Assembly (NCBI RefSeq): GCF_014697545.1
Contig: NZ_JACJSA010000018.1
Location: forward strand, 107,611-171,610
DNA length: 64,000 nucleotides
Direction: 5' to 3'
Source: Oscillatoria sp. FACHB-1407
Lineage (GTDB): Bacteria; Cyanobacteriota; Cyanobacteriia; Elainellales; Elainellaceae
Shown: piece after piece, positions 27,635 to 37,390 of the stretch
Layout: each line of letters starts with the position of its first letter
How positions within the stretch are numbered: position 1 is the first letter of the stretch
Translations under genes and position numbers: made by a program
The notes under the pieces: model-generated
What the model saw: only the letters and a program-made list of their open reading frames with translations
The model's database searches: none
What the model was told of the DNA's origin: nothing

Positions 27635-29287
27635 CTATTCTGCTGAAATAATACGATAAACCGCCTCACTACTGCTTTCAAAAACAGTCTCTAGATTCAA
27701 CGTGGGAATATATGGTTCATATTGGGGGAGACTCAAAGGGGTTCCCCGTAAAATAGCGCATTGAGTATTCAAGAAAGTTTTAATGTCGATAGGTTGATTA
27801 AATGATTCATATTGCCGAGACCAAATATTGTAGAAATAGGAATTGGGATAAAGCTTTTGTAAAGGATGTGAAAAGCTACCTAATGCAAAAAAATCACCAA
27901 ATTTCAAAGCATATTCTTGAGAGGATGATCTGTAGTAGCTAATTTGAGCACATTCACGATAACGGTGATTGACAAGGCTCTGAAGGTCGCCAAGTTCTTG
28001 TTGATAAAGATTATATTGATTTAGAAGCGCATCAGAATGAGTTTTTGTACTCAGGACAGCAATCGCAACACACAGTATTAAACACAAAGCAGGAAAAATC
28101 TTCAATTTGAATCCCGAAAAGAATTTCTTTATGATGTTCTGGATCAGATTTATTTGGATGGAAACTATTAATCCAGATAAGCTAACTAAGGAAACTAGAT
28201 AATGTACTGATGGCTGCTTAAGTATAGGTACAATCTGCACAAATGAAATAAGCAAGAAAAAAGCTAAGAGGATGTAAGATTTTCTTACTATAGAGAAATT
28301 CGTCTCGTCTATAACAAATGAATTAAGATTCCAAATTTTTATCAGAAAGCCGAGCAGAATGAAGACAAATAAGGATATAAATAGAAGTCCAAAAAAGATT
28401 TTGTCTTGATTCAATAAAAACTGAAAGTTAGTTTGAGCGGTGACTAAATCTACGAAACCTGGTTCTCCTGTACTGCCATAGTACCCTTTATTTACAATTG
28501 CTCCATAAATCCAACTGAAGGTTTTAGGATATTGGGCAATAATCGGGCTTGTACTGATCACAAAAGTAACAATACTAACTCCAATTGTGATTAGTTTTTG
28601 TTTTATCGTTGGTACTAATAGGATGAATAGAAGGGTAGGTAGAAAGGTATACTTACTCGCCACACCTAGACCAAATATAATTCCTAATAAAATAGGAAAT
28701 TTATTCGAGCGTTCAAAAGCAGGTTCGTAAATATAGAATAATAGGATAATAGCTAAAGCTTGACTAATAAGAAATAGAAGGGGTTCAGGTGAAACTCGAT
28801 ATGCTGATGCCAAAGCAGTCGCCAGAAAACAAGGAATTTGAATAATGAGAGCAAGGAACAAGCTTTTACTTAATATCAAAACACTTCTTCCTACAAGAAA
28901 TATGCTGACTCCTGTGAGAATTAAGATAGTTGAATTAATGATTTGTAGATAAAGTTCAGGTTCTCTGAGGACTGCTTCAATTATCGTGCTATCAACTAAG
29001 TCTGCAATTTTTTGAAAAAAGTAAGCGGCGGTAATGATGAAAGCACCAGAAAGATGGAGCAATGTACCTGGATGTTCTGTATGTCCTAAAGGATTTGATT
29101 GAATAACATTTAGAGAATTAAGTAAATAAGCATATTCAGGGTCAGAATTACTGAATAGCCAATATGGACCTCTTTGATAACGAAAAAATAACGAAATCCC
29201 GATGAATACAACAGGAATGGCAACTAGAATTGCAGACTGAATAACTGTTTGATTTTTGACATTCACTAAACGACGCATTTTCACCAT
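27635..29287 (-). CDS. Polytopic membrane protein, GT-C-like, tandem paralogue 1
   Basis: A 550-residue protein with about 10-12 hydrophobic segments. The first begins near residue 15, followed by a periplasmic loop with SNSDPEYAYLLNSLNVIQ, which places acidic residues where GT-C enzymes (GT39/GT83 type) have their catalytic Asp/Glu. The C-terminal 150 residues are soluble (QELGDLQSLVNHRYRECAQ). It is strongly similar to the next protein along its whole length, especially in residues 30-85. It lies 15 bases upstream of pseB and probably forms one transcript with it. The function (sugar transfer from a lipid carrier) is inferred. Confidence 0.78.
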   Translation of the reverse strand: MVKMRRLVNVKNQTVIQSAILVAIPVVFIGISLFFRYQRGPYWLFSNSDPEYAYLLNSLNVIQSNPLGHTEHPGTLLHLSGAFIITAAYFFQKIADLVDSTIIEAVLREPELYLQIINSTILILTGVSIFLVGRSVLILSKSLFLALIIQIPCFLATALASAYRVSPEPLLFLISQALAIILLFYIYEPAFERSNKFPILLGIIFGLGVASKYTFLPTLLFILLVPTIKQKLITIGVSIVTFVISTSPIIAQYPKTFSWIYGAIVNKGYYGSTGEPGFVDLVTAQTNFQFLLNQDKIFFGLLFISLFVFILLGFLIKIWNLNSFVIDETNFSIVRKSYILLAFFLLISFVQIVPILKQPSVHYLVSLVSLSGLIVSIQINLIQNIIKKFFSGFKLKIFPALCLILCVAIAVLSTKTHSDALLNQYNLYQQELGDLQSLVNHRYRECAQISYYRSSSQEYALKFGDFFALGSFSHPLQKLYPNSYFYNIWSRQYESFNQPIDIKTFLNTQCAILRGTPLSLPQYEPYIPTLNLETVFESSSEAVYRIISAE

Positions 29288-29385
29288 AGCCTGGTTTAAT
29301 TAATACTATCAAGTCAATCAATGAATTTCTCACAATTAAAGATGAATGAAATAGTAGCTTGATCAAGCATAGAAGATTATGAGCT

Positions 29386-31026
29386 CTATTTCGTTGAAAT
29401 AATACGATAAACCGCCTCACCTTTACCTTCAAAGAGAGTTTCTAACTCAAGACTTGGAAGATATAACTCGTCATATCCGCTCCAAGGTGCTCCACGTAAA
29501 AGAGTGCATTTAGTATTTAGCAATGTTTTGATATCAACCAATTGATTAAAAGATTCAAACTGTCGGGACCAAATGTTATAAAAGAACGATTCAGGATAAA
29601 GCCTTTTAAGAGGATTTGAAAAACTTCTCAGTGCTAAATCATCTCCAAACTTTAAGGCGTATTCTTGAGAGGACGATCTGAAATAAGTGACCTGATTGCA
29701 GTCACTGTAGTTCAGGGCTATGAGATTTTGAAGCTCGCTGAGTTCACTCTGGTAGAGGCTAAATTGGCTCACGACTATACGCGAGTAGGTACTTGTGCTA
29801 GAAATGGCGATCGCAACACAGGCTACCAGAAGTAGAAACGGAAAAACCTTGAGTTTAAGCCCCGGGAAATATTTCTCTATTAAAAAATTTTGGATTAGAT
29901 TCACCTGGATAAAAATCATCAATCCAGACAAGCTAATTGACGAAATGAGATAACGGATTCCAGGTTGTTTAAGAGTCGGAACGAACTGTACAACTGCAAT
30001 CAGCAAAAGGCAGCCTAGCAGAAAATAAGACCTCCTGATGAGTAGTTGTTCTGATTCGTTTTCAGTAAATGAATTGGGATTCCAAACTTTTAGGAGAATT
30101 CCTAACAGGATAAAAACAGCAATAGAAATAAAAGTCAGTTGAAAGAAAACCTTATCTTGAGCATATAGGATTTGAAAATTAGCTTTAGCCGTTTGGAAAT
30201 CTACAAAACCTGGCTCACCCGTACCATAGTATCCAGTTCTTGTCAGCACTCCATAAAGCCAACTAAAGGTTTTAGGATACTGAGGAATGATTGGAATTGT
30301 ACTTAGTACAAAAGTCACGATAGTAGTTCCAATCGTAATTAGCTTTTGCCTGATAGTAGGTACCAACAAAATAAATAAAATCGTCGGCAAGAATGTATAT
30401 TTGGTTGCCAAGCCCAAACCAAACATAATTCCTAACAGGGCAGCAAACTTCTTCGATCGGTCAAAAGTCGGTTGATAAATATAAAACAGTAGAATAATAG
30501 CCAGAATCTGACTTATTAAAAATAGAACGGGTTCTGGAGAAATTCGATATGAGGCTTCTAAAGCAGTAAATAGAAAACAAGGAGACTGAAGGATGAGCGA
30601 TGGGATCAAGCTTCTGCTCAACACCAAAGCAATTTGTCCCGCAAGAAATACACTAATTCCTATTAAAAACAGGAAGGTTGAATTAATAGCCTTTAAATAT
30701 AGTTCAGGTTCTTTTAGAACTGCTTCAATGATGGTGCCATCTACTAAACCTGTTATTGCCTGAAAAACATATACGATACCAATAATGAATGCGCCTAGAA
30801 TATGAACTAATGTACCAGGATGTTCGGTATGCCCTAGAGGATTTGATTGAATAACATTGAGTGAATTTAATAGGTAAGCATATTCAGGGTCGGAATTGCT
30901 GAACAACCAATAGGGACCTCGTTGATGGCGAAGAAACAGCGAAATCCCAATAAACGTGATTGGAATGACTGTCAGAATTGCAGACTGAATAGTTATTTTA
31001 TGTTTATTGCCCATGAAATAGTGCAT
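29386..31026 (-). CDS. Polytopic membrane protein, GT-C-like, tandem paralogue 2
   Basis: A 546-residue homologue of its downstream neighbour. The two share an almost identical loop (RGPYWLFSNSDPEYAYLLNS, then a GHTEHPGTL segment) and the ending EAVYRIIS. Ten or more membrane segments alternate with short loops. The soluble C-terminus carries CNQVTYFRSSSQEYALKFGD, also found in the paralogue. A recent tandem duplication is likely. It is the first gene of the minus-strand glycan island at this end. The family is not one I recognise with certainty. A GT-C glycosyltransferase is the best guess. Confidence 0.78.
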   Translation of the reverse strand: MHYFMGNKHKITIQSAILTVIPITFIGISLFLRHQRGPYWLFSNSDPEYAYLLNSLNVIQSNPLGHTEHPGTLVHILGAFIIGIVYVFQAITGLVDGTIIEAVLKEPELYLKAINSTFLFLIGISVFLAGQIALVLSRSLIPSLILQSPCFLFTALEASYRISPEPVLFLISQILAIILLFYIYQPTFDRSKKFAALLGIMFGLGLATKYTFLPTILFILLVPTIRQKLITIGTTIVTFVLSTIPIIPQYPKTFSWLYGVLTRTGYYGTGEPGFVDFQTAKANFQILYAQDKVFFQLTFISIAVFILLGILLKVWNPNSFTENESEQLLIRRSYFLLGCLLLIAVVQFVPTLKQPGIRYLISSISLSGLMIFIQVNLIQNFLIEKYFPGLKLKVFPFLLLVACVAIAISSTSTYSRIVVSQFSLYQSELSELQNLIALNYSDCNQVTYFRSSSQEYALKFGDDLALRSFSNPLKRLYPESFFYNIWSRQFESFNQLVDIKTLLNTKCTLLRGAPWSGYDELYLPSLELETLFEGKGEAVYRIISTK

Positions 31027-31537
31027 TGTTATCTCGTGTTTCAGGTGAGCAGCCTTAATCCAAATTGAGATGATATTTTTTTATCTTGGTAATGTTATAC
31101 AGCAAGTCCTAATCGATCGGATCTAGGTTGTCAGTGCCCATTGATCAAGTCTTGTGTGCGAGCCCTATTTGATGGGAGTCAATCGATTTAAGAGAAGACA
31201 CACCAATGATCTATCTAACTTTACTCAGCTAGATTTGAGCGATCGCGTATATCTCTAACGACATAGAGCATAGCAGGGAAGTCAAGCTTTTGAGCCATTT
31301 TAGTAAGAGATCTCTTGCAAACTCGATTCCTGCTAAGAGGAGTACTTCACCTGCCCTATTCCGTCTCAATCAAAAATAGATCCCAGCGTAAAAGTAATTT
31401 CCCTCTAGCAGTGCCAAGGTTGATGTTAAATGTTACTTATGTTATAGAATTAGCCAGGATCTAATTGGTTCAAGTTAGATGCCACAATCAAACTAACTGT
31501 AATTAGATGCCTGACCTTCTATTCTGGCACTCCATTT
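31027..31537. other. Divergent promoter region between two membrane-protein genes
   Basis: 511 bases, AT-rich, without a convincing gene. It should contain the promoters of the glycan island on the minus strand and of the 31538 gene on the plus strand. Confidence 0.55.
31420..31448 (+). promoter_or_regulatory. Candidate sigma-70-type promoter of the 31538 gene
   Basis: TTGATG at 31420-31425 and TATAGA at 31443-31448 are separated by 17 bases, about 90 bases before the start codon. Confidence 0.4.
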
Positions 31538-33169
31538 ATGGCTTCTATCACCGATCCAAAATCCGCCAAAAAACAAATTTTTTACTATTTATCCATCCTG
31601 TTATTAATTTGTGCTATTTGTTACTGGGTCTTTTGGAGAACAGGGTTATTAACATCAGGATTTCATCTTTTTATTAATGATCATGTCATTATTACGATGC
31701 ATAGTGACATTCAAGCAATTGGATTATTCCCAACAATTCAAAAATGGGTGACTTACGATTACAACTCTGGTAGGTTTGTACCTTTCTATTTCACTCAAGA
31801 AGTTCTTCTAACTCAACTATTTGGGTTGAATGCAACACTTTGGTTTATTCATACTTGTCTTTTAACAGGATTAACGGCTTTTCTTCTATTTTTATTTGCC
31901 AGTTTAATTGACATACCCATTTTGGGAGCAATCTTATTCTCAGGGTTGACCCTAATTGGACCCCAAGCAGATATGTGGGCAAGACCCAGCTACACTCAGG
32001 TGCCTGGAACATTTCTTCTTGCAGGGGCATTAGTCCTGACAGTATACAGTGCAAAATTCAGCGCAAGACCAACACGGCGTAAAGCATTGATAGACGCAGG
32101 TCTTTTTGTCCTAGTGTTGCTGGCATCCATGACTAAGGAGTCCTACATTATCTTTATTCCAGCACTGGTCATGATACATGTCTGGCTAACGTGCAAATTT
32201 AATGAAATATCCCTTAAAAAGGCTATTTTTCAAAATCGATGGATTATTGGAATTCTGCTAGGATTAACTGCGATTGAGATTGTTTATATTTTGCTTTTTG
32301 TTGGTACTGACAGTATGGGTTATGCGGGAGTAGACGAAGACACGTTTAACCCTGCAAAGGTGATTGCAACTGTTAGAACCTTATTAGTTAGAAGCAATTT
32401 TGAATTTTTTGTAGCCGCAAGTGTCTTAACTCTTATCGCAATCCTCTGGAAGAAAGAATCTTTCGCAGCATTTTTTAGGGAGATCACTCCCGTTATTTTG
32501 ATTACCCTTGCGATTGTCAGTCCTCAAATTTTTCTCTACACGAAATCTGGGATTGATGGGTATTATCTCATTCCAGCAACCATTGGAACTTCTTTACTTA
32601 TCGTTTATGCTCTGTCACTGTTGCAATCGCACCTCAAATTTCTGGGCTATTTAGTAACAGGAATTGCTTTGGCGATCGTTCTTGCTAAATTACCCGCTGT
32701 TTGGGCAAATTACACAACTGTTGCGCGCGATAGTGCCTACATGAACGGGCTACTGCGGGAAGCCTCAACCTGTGCGTCTAATAATCGACCTATTTTAGTT
32801 GTGGTCAATCCAAGAGTTCGTTATGAGGCATCAGTAGTTACCAAAACAACGTTAAATTACATGTTTCAGCATCAGAACCTGATCCTCGCCTCCTATGGAC
32901 TAGAAGGCACTGATTTCTTCTCAGACACACTTGAACCCATCGAGCGTTATTGGTCTTTCCTAGATCCGCAATCCGTGATTCAAGCTTACGAAAACAAGAC
33001 CATCAAGACTACATCTACACCTAAAGAAGATATCTCAGCCGTCATCGTTTTTGATGGCTTGGATGAAGATTTTCTGAATACTTCAAAAGATTGGTTTGTG
33101 CCCACTAGCTTTGAGGTGACTGCCTTCCCAACGACTTTTGCTCCTGCTCAACTGTATTGCCGCAAGTAG
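31538..33169 (+). CDS. Polytopic membrane protein, GT-C-like
   Basis: A 543-residue protein with a first membrane segment at about residues 14-32, a loop with LFINDHVIITMHSDIQAIG, and roughly ten further hydrophobic segments. About 130 soluble residues follow at the C-terminus (LREASTCASNNRPILVVVNP). The topology resembles the two proteins at 27.6-31 kb, but the sequence is not closely similar. An Asp in the first extracytoplasmic loop again fits GT-C glycosyltransferases. It is transcribed away from the glycan island, and its end converges with the SLH lipoprotein gene. Confidence 0.75.
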   Translation: MASITDPKSAKKQIFYYLSILLLICAICYWVFWRTGLLTSGFHLFINDHVIITMHSDIQAIGLFPTIQKWVTYDYNSGRFVPFYFTQEVLLTQLFGLNATLWFIHTCLLTGLTAFLLFLFASLIDIPILGAILFSGLTLIGPQADMWARPSYTQVPGTFLLAGALVLTVYSAKFSARPTRRKALIDAGLFVLVLLASMTKESYIIFIPALVMIHVWLTCKFNEISLKKAIFQNRWIIGILLGLTAIEIVYILLFVGTDSMGYAGVDEDTFNPAKVIATVRTLLVRSNFEFFVAASVLTLIAILWKKESFAAFFREITPVILITLAIVSPQIFLYTKSGIDGYYLIPATIGTSLLIVYALSLLQSHLKFLGYLVTGIALAIVLAKLPAVWANYTTVARDSAYMNGLLREASTCASNNRPILVVVNPRVRYEASVVTKTTLNYMFQHQNLILASYGLEGTDFFSDTLEPIERYWSFLDPQSVIQAYENKTIKTTSTPKEDISAVIVFDGLDEDFLNTSKDWFVPTSFEVTAFPTTFAPAQLYCRK

Positions 33170-33180
33170 ATAGAACCTCT

Positions 33181-34539
33181 TTACTCCACCAGGGCATCTT
33201 TGGCTGAGAGACCATCTCCTTGGGAGCCAAAGTACCAGAGCACCGCTGCTGCTTCAGCGCGAGTGACAGATTTCTTGGGTTGAAACAGGGTGGTATAGCC
33301 AAAGGCACGCCGAATATTGGAGAGGTCACCGTTTTGAAAATCGGCTAAGACAGCTCTCAGTGCTCTGGCATCGATGCGATTGGCATCTTGAAATCCCCAG
33401 GTTTCCTGAACAGCCTGTACGGTGGCATTAGGTAGGCTTTGCCGGACATCGACTGGAGCTTTCCAAAGAATCAGGGTTTCGCGAGTGAGTGGTGCGTCGG
33501 GTCGAAAGGTTGTAGTGGTGGCATCGCCCGACAACGGACTGGGAATTAGCCCTGCCTCCGCTAAACCTTGAATCGCCGCAAAATCGGGATCATTGCGGGG
33601 GACATCGCGAAAGACGGGTTCATCACTGCTGACTCCCAGACGAATTTTTTGGGCAGGGCGATCGCGGTAAATCGTATTATTCGCAGCGACCAACCAGCGG
33701 GCATATTCACGGCGAGTGGCGATCGCGTTGGGTTTAAATTCCTGGCTAGAGTTTGACCCGGTGCTCAAGACACCGAGCTTAGCCAAATCTTCAATGTAGG
33801 AGCGTAGTTCTTCGGGAGCCTGACTAATATCGCTAAAGGTTTGAGCCGCAGCGGTGGGACTGGAGGGTTGAGCCGATTGGGTTGGCTGTGGAGTGGCACC
33901 CGATTGAGGCAACGGCCCGATAAAGTTAGGATCACCCGGTTGAGGAACGGGATTCGTAGCGATCGCCCCAGTGTTCTCTGAAGTCCCTGAAGCGGTAGTA
34001 CTACTGGCTTCGTAGCTCAAAAGAAACTCGATGCCACTGGGCAAAGCAGAGGTAGCTGGAGGTGGTGTCGTTGGGATACTAACCGTCAGCCGAGCACCAT
34101 TGCGTTCGGCTGCGATCGTTGCACCGTCTGGAGATGGGCTGGATTCGAGAATGCGCCAGTCATTAGACTGCAAAATATCGCGGTAGAACTGTTGGACTTG
34201 TTCAATGCTGTCAGCCGTCCGCCATCGCGACTGGACAGATGTCGATGCAGAATCTCCTCCCTCAGCAGGTGTTACCTCGATCAACTCCGCTCCAGGGTAG
34301 CGAGGAATATCACTGGGAAAGTCCGCTGGAAGTTGGGTTGCCCCATCCGTAGGAGAAGGGCTGGGTTGTCCAGCAGTGGGAGTATCGGTTAATCGGGGAT
34401 CAGCCGCCAGCGATCGCTCAAACTGTTCTGCAAACGGCGTATTCGCGCACGATGCCAGAGGCAGCAACGCGCAGACCAGACCCGCTAAAACAAGACTTTT
34501 CTTAGACACCAACACAGGAGACCGATCAACAGAGTTCAA
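33181..34539 (-). CDS. SLH-domain lipoprotein
   Basis: About 452 residues. The N-terminus has a hydrophobic signal ending in LLPLASC, a lipobox whose Cys would be lipidated. The start codon is a TTG at 34539, or GTG at 34515, which still leaves the full signal. A disordered Pro/Ser/Thr stretch, a small folded domain (RSRWRTADSIEQVQQFYRDI) and another Pro/Gln/Ser linker follow. From about residue 225 come S-layer homology repeats (FKPNAIATRREYARWLVAAN, DAPLTRETLILWKAP, KKSVTRAEAAAVLWYFG), which bind cell-wall polymers. It probably links the outer membrane or cell envelope to peptidoglycan. Confidence 0.85.
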   Translation of the reverse strand: MNSVDRSPVLVSKKSLVLAGLVCALLPLASCANTPFAEQFERSLAADPRLTDTPTAGQPSPSPTDGATQLPADFPSDIPRYPGAELIEVTPAEGGDSASTSVQSRWRTADSIEQVQQFYRDILQSNDWRILESSPSPDGATIAAERNGARLTVSIPTTPPPATSALPSGIEFLLSYEASSTTASGTSENTGAIATNPVPQPGDPNFIGPLPQSGATPQPTQSAQPSSPTAAAQTFSDISQAPEELRSYIEDLAKLGVLSTGSNSSQEFKPNAIATRREYARWLVAANNTIYRDRPAQKIRLGVSSDEPVFRDVPRNDPDFAAIQGLAEAGLIPSPLSGDATTTTFRPDAPLTRETLILWKAPVDVRQSLPNATVQAVQETWGFQDANRIDARALRAVLADFQNGDLSNIRRAFGYTTLFQPKKSVTRAEAAAVLWYFGSQGDGLSAKDALVE

Positions 34540-34595
34540 CAGAGTTATATCCCTACGCTAACGTAGATTGGCATGAGTCGATAAGGGGATTCCAA

Positions 34596-35540
34596 ATGAC
34601 AGACCAAGGGCAGACTGCAAAGCCGATTGTGATTGATTGTGATCCGGGGGTGGATGATGCGATCGCCCTCTTATTAGCTTTTGCTTCACCAGAATTGCAT
34701 CTGTTGGGTATCACCACGGTCGCTGGCAACGTGCCCCTGGTTCTGACTCAAAAGAATGCCCGTCGTATCTGTGAATTGGCGGGACGAACGGATGTTGCGG
34801 TGTATGCGGGGTGTTCTCGTCCGATCATGCGTTCTCTGGCAACCGCAGAGGAGGTACACGGCAAAACAGGGTTAGGGACTGTGCAATTTCCAGAGCCAAC
34901 GATGCCCTTACAGCCAAAGCATGGGGTCGATTTTTTGGTGGAGACGCTGATGGCAGCCCCTGAAAGAGTTACTTTGGCAACTTTAGGACCCTTGACGAAT
35001 GTGGCGATCGCTTTAATTAAGGAACCGCGCATTGCCCTCCAGATTGAAGAGTTGGTGTTTATGGGAGGGGCGATCGCTCAAGGGAATGTCACCTCATCTG
35101 CCGAGTTTAATATCTACGTCGATCCCCATGCGGCACAGGTGGTGCTGACCAGTGGCATTCCCCTGACGATGATTGGACTGGATGTGACTCACCAAATTTT
35201 GACCACTCCAGAACGGTTAGCTGCAATTCGGGCGATCGATACTCCGGTTGGTCAAACAGCAGCTGACTTGCTGGGCGATTACAGCTTTGAGGTTGAACAA
35301 CATGGGTGGGCAGGCAATCCGCTACATGACCCCTGTGTGATTGCCTATCTGCTTCAGCCAGACTTGTTCACGGCTCATAAAATGCGGGTAGATGTGGAGG
35401 TTGCGAGTGAGTTGACGATGGGGCGAACGGTGATTAATGGCGCAAAGGAAGGAAACCTCCACCCCAATGTCAATGTGGTGCTGTCGGGTGATGCCGATGG
35501 CTTTCACCGATTGTTAGCGAAACGGTTGGCAACCCTATAG
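34596..35540 (+). CDS. Inosine-uridine preferring nucleoside hydrolase
   Basis: A 314-residue nucleoside N-ribohydrolase. The calcium-binding DCDPGVDDA motif is at residues 14-22, VTLATLGPLTNVAIAL and FMGGAIAQGN follow, and the C-terminal metal Asp is in NPLHDPCVIAYL. The enzyme cleaves ribonucleosides to base and ribose for salvage. It diverges from the SLH lipoprotein gene across 56 bases. ATG 34596 follows AAGGGG. Base specificity cannot be predicted. Confidence 0.93.
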   Translation: MTDQGQTAKPIVIDCDPGVDDAIALLLAFASPELHLLGITTVAGNVPLVLTQKNARRICELAGRTDVAVYAGCSRPIMRSLATAEEVHGKTGLGTVQFPEPTMPLQPKHGVDFLVETLMAAPERVTLATLGPLTNVAIALIKEPRIALQIEELVFMGGAIAQGNVTSSAEFNIYVDPHAAQVVLTSGIPLTMIGLDVTHQILTTPERLAAIRAIDTPVGQTAADLLGDYSFEVEQHGWAGNPLHDPCVIAYLLQPDLFTAHKMRVDVEVASELTMGRTVINGAKEGNLHPNVNVVLSGDADGFHRLLAKRLATL

Positions 35541-35556
35541 GGCGAGGCAATCGAAT

Positions 35557-35584
35557 GTAAGGGCGGTTCGCGAACCGCCCCTAC
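35557..35584. repeat. Extragenic palindrome (GTAAGGGCGGTTCG/CGAACCGCCCCTAC)
   Basis: Fourteen-base arms without a loop and one mismatch. It sits just behind the nucleoside hydrolase gene. A close relative lies at 46500-46527. This type is widespread in cyanobacterial spacers. Confidence 0.75.
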
Positions 35585-35719
35585 TCCATCCGTAATCAAT
35601 TTGCCAAATGCTTCATCTCTACAGATTTGTAGAAGAAAAAACAACTCTGCCCAGAGTGAGGGGTATGTCTTTCCGGAATTCCCGAACATGGTGACTAGAT
35701 GTAACGGAAAAGATACACT

Positions 35720-36250
35720 ATGGACCCTCAACAACTCAGCCAAGAACTCCGTGAAGGCGAAAGCCCCGATTTAGACCGTCGCCGCTGGATTATGGGATTG
35801 TCGATGGTTGGAGCGACCATGGCGCAGATCGTCACTCTGTATCAAACTGGTGTTCTAAAAGAATTACCTGACCTCCCCATTCCCTTTGTGGATTCCGATC
35901 GCGTCGATGCGGCTCCCTACGCTTATAGTCGGCTCAATACCCCTGATGGACCACTGATGTTGATTAACTACGGCATCACGGCATGGCTCGCCTCAACAGG
36001 TGGTCAAAATCGTGCCAAAGAAAATCCCCTTGTCCCGATCGCCATGGGTGTAAAGATTCTCTTTGATGCCATCACGGCGGCTGAGTTAGCACGGGAAGAG
36101 TGGAGCGAGAATAAAGCTTTCTGTGAATATTGCCAGGTTGCCACCCTCTGCTCCTTTGCCTCTCTAGCATTAGCGGCTCCAGAGGTGATGACGGCAGTGC
36201 AGAGCTTGTTGGGACAATCCAAAGACAACGAAGCCCTGAGTGGCGTTTAG
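35720..36250 (+). CDS. VKOR-like protein, short form
   Basis: 176 residues. Three or four weakly hydrophobic segments are present. The redox-like motif FCEYCQVATLCS puts Cys135 and Cys138 at the end of a helix, as in the CxxC of vitamin K epoxide reductase family proteins, which oxidise thiol-disulfide carriers using quinones. The first Cys pair of full VKOR is absent, so either the protein works with a partner or it is a derived form. Residues 20-24 (RRRW) suggest that the N-terminus is cytoplasmic. The family call is moderate. Confidence 0.65.
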   Translation: MDPQQLSQELREGESPDLDRRRWIMGLSMVGATMAQIVTLYQTGVLKELPDLPIPFVDSDRVDAAPYAYSRLNTPDGPLMLINYGITAWLASTGGQNRAKENPLVPIAMGVKILFDAITAAELAREEWSENKAFCEYCQVATLCSFASLALAAPEVMTAVQSLLGQSKDNEALSGV

Positions 36251-36350
36251 GAGAAGTAGGGTAATGGAGTGACGGAGTGATGGGGTATGGCTACGCCACA
36301 CTTCGCAAGGGGATGTTGGGGTGACGGAGCGACGGGATAATAGATCAACC

Positions 36351-36380
36351 GTAAAGACGTGATTAATCGCGTCTCTCTAC
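36351..36380. repeat. Extragenic palindrome (GTAAAGACGTGATTAATCGCGTCTCTCTAC)
   Basis: An imperfect palindrome of a type common in cyanobacterial spacers (GTAGAGACGCGATTAATCGCGTCTCTAC). It lies between convergent genes, followed by CT-rich sequence, and could act as a bidirectional terminator. Confidence 0.65.
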
Positions 36381-36428
36381 TCCCTACTCCTCCACTCTCC
36401 CACTCTCTCCTCCCTTCCTGCACAACCA

Positions 36429-37091
36429 TTACCGTTTGAGGGCAAGGGTTAAGCCATCGGCGATCGGCACCATACTCAAACTAATCCGGTCGTCCTGGTG
36501 GAGGGTTTGGTTGAGTTGCCGCAGCATGGTTGTGCTGTCATCTTGAACCTCTGGTTGAGCGACCTGCCCTGACCAGAGAACATTGTCGATCGCCATCAGC
36601 CCACCTGGTCTGAGCAGTTGCAACACGCGATCGTAGTAGTTCAGGTAGTTTGTCTTATCAGCATCAATAAAGGCAAAGTCAAAAGTATTGGCTTGTCCCT
36701 CAGCGAGTAACTGATCCAGCGTGGATAGGGCAGGGGCGAGTCGCAGGTCAATCTTGTGAGCCACTCCTGCCGCTTGCCAATAGCGACGGGCGATCGCGGT
36801 ATACTCTTCATTCACATCGCAGGCGATGATGGTGCCGTTGTCGGGGAGTGCCAGGGCGATCGCCAGAGAACTGTACCCGGTAAAGACTCCCAACTCCAAA
36901 GTTTTGGTGGCTCCCATCAGTTGCACCAATAACGCCATAAATTGCCCCTGCTCTGGAGCGATTTGCATATTGGCACTGGAATGCCGCGCCGTTTCTTCAC
37001 GCAAGCGAAAGAGAATATCGGGTTCTCGTAAAGAAACAGATAACAGGTAATTGTAGAGCGATGAATCAAGACCAATCGTTTTGTTAGACAT
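36429..37091 (-). CDS. O-methyltransferase (caffeoyl-CoA O-methyltransferase family)
   Basis: A 220-residue class I SAM-dependent O-methyltransferase of the family-3 type. TLELGVFTGYSSLAIALALP is the SAM motif, IIACDVNEEYTAIARRYW is the acidic strand, and FDFAFIDADKTNYLNYYDRV carries the metal-binding Asp/Asn residues. MAIDNVLWSG is the usual strand 6. Such enzymes methylate catechols and similar diols using a divalent cation. No operon partner is evident, since repeat copy B lies upstream. Confidence 0.92.
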   Translation of the reverse strand: MSNKTIGLDSSLYNYLLSVSLREPDILFRLREETARHSSANMQIAPEQGQFMALLVQLMGATKTLELGVFTGYSSLAIALALPDNGTIIACDVNEEYTAIARRYWQAAGVAHKIDLRLAPALSTLDQLLAEGQANTFDFAFIDADKTNYLNYYDRVLQLLRPGGLMAIDNVLWSGQVAQPEVQDDSTTMLRQLNQTLHQDDRISLSMVPIADGLTLALKR

Positions 37092-37165
37092 GAAGTGACA
37101 CCAAACTAAATCTCAATCGCCATACGCTACCGCACTACCCACGGCACCTCCCATCAGCAAAAAAC

Positions 37166-37384
37166 GTGTCTCCACAAGTTCTCTTAGTTCCTTGAATTCC
37201 CGAATTCTGAGGACTTTGAGTTTTGTCGAGGATCTGGCCGAAACCAGAAGCACCCGTACTGGGGACAGATGCGAAGCGCGCTTTTGGATAAACCCAAGCA
37301 CCTTCTGCTAGGGGGTTTGGGGGAGGCAGTGGCGTCCCCCAATCGGGGGTTTGGGGGAGAATCCCCCAATGCCTGGTTTTCAAA
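37166..37384 (-). repeat. Dispersed 220-277 bp repeat, copy B (shortened)
   Basis: Inverted relative to copy A. It shares GAAAACCAGGCATTGGGGGA, CCTAGCAGAAGGTG, GCGCGCTTCGCATCTG and CTAAGAGAACTTGTG with it. The outer 57 bases of copy A are missing because the copy stops at the 3' end of the 37391-37999 gene. Confidence 0.75.
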
Positions 37385-37390
37385 TAAGTC

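Noticed and set aside
37135..37383. 82-residue frame on the minus strand
   Set aside because: Part of repeat copy B, same reason as above.
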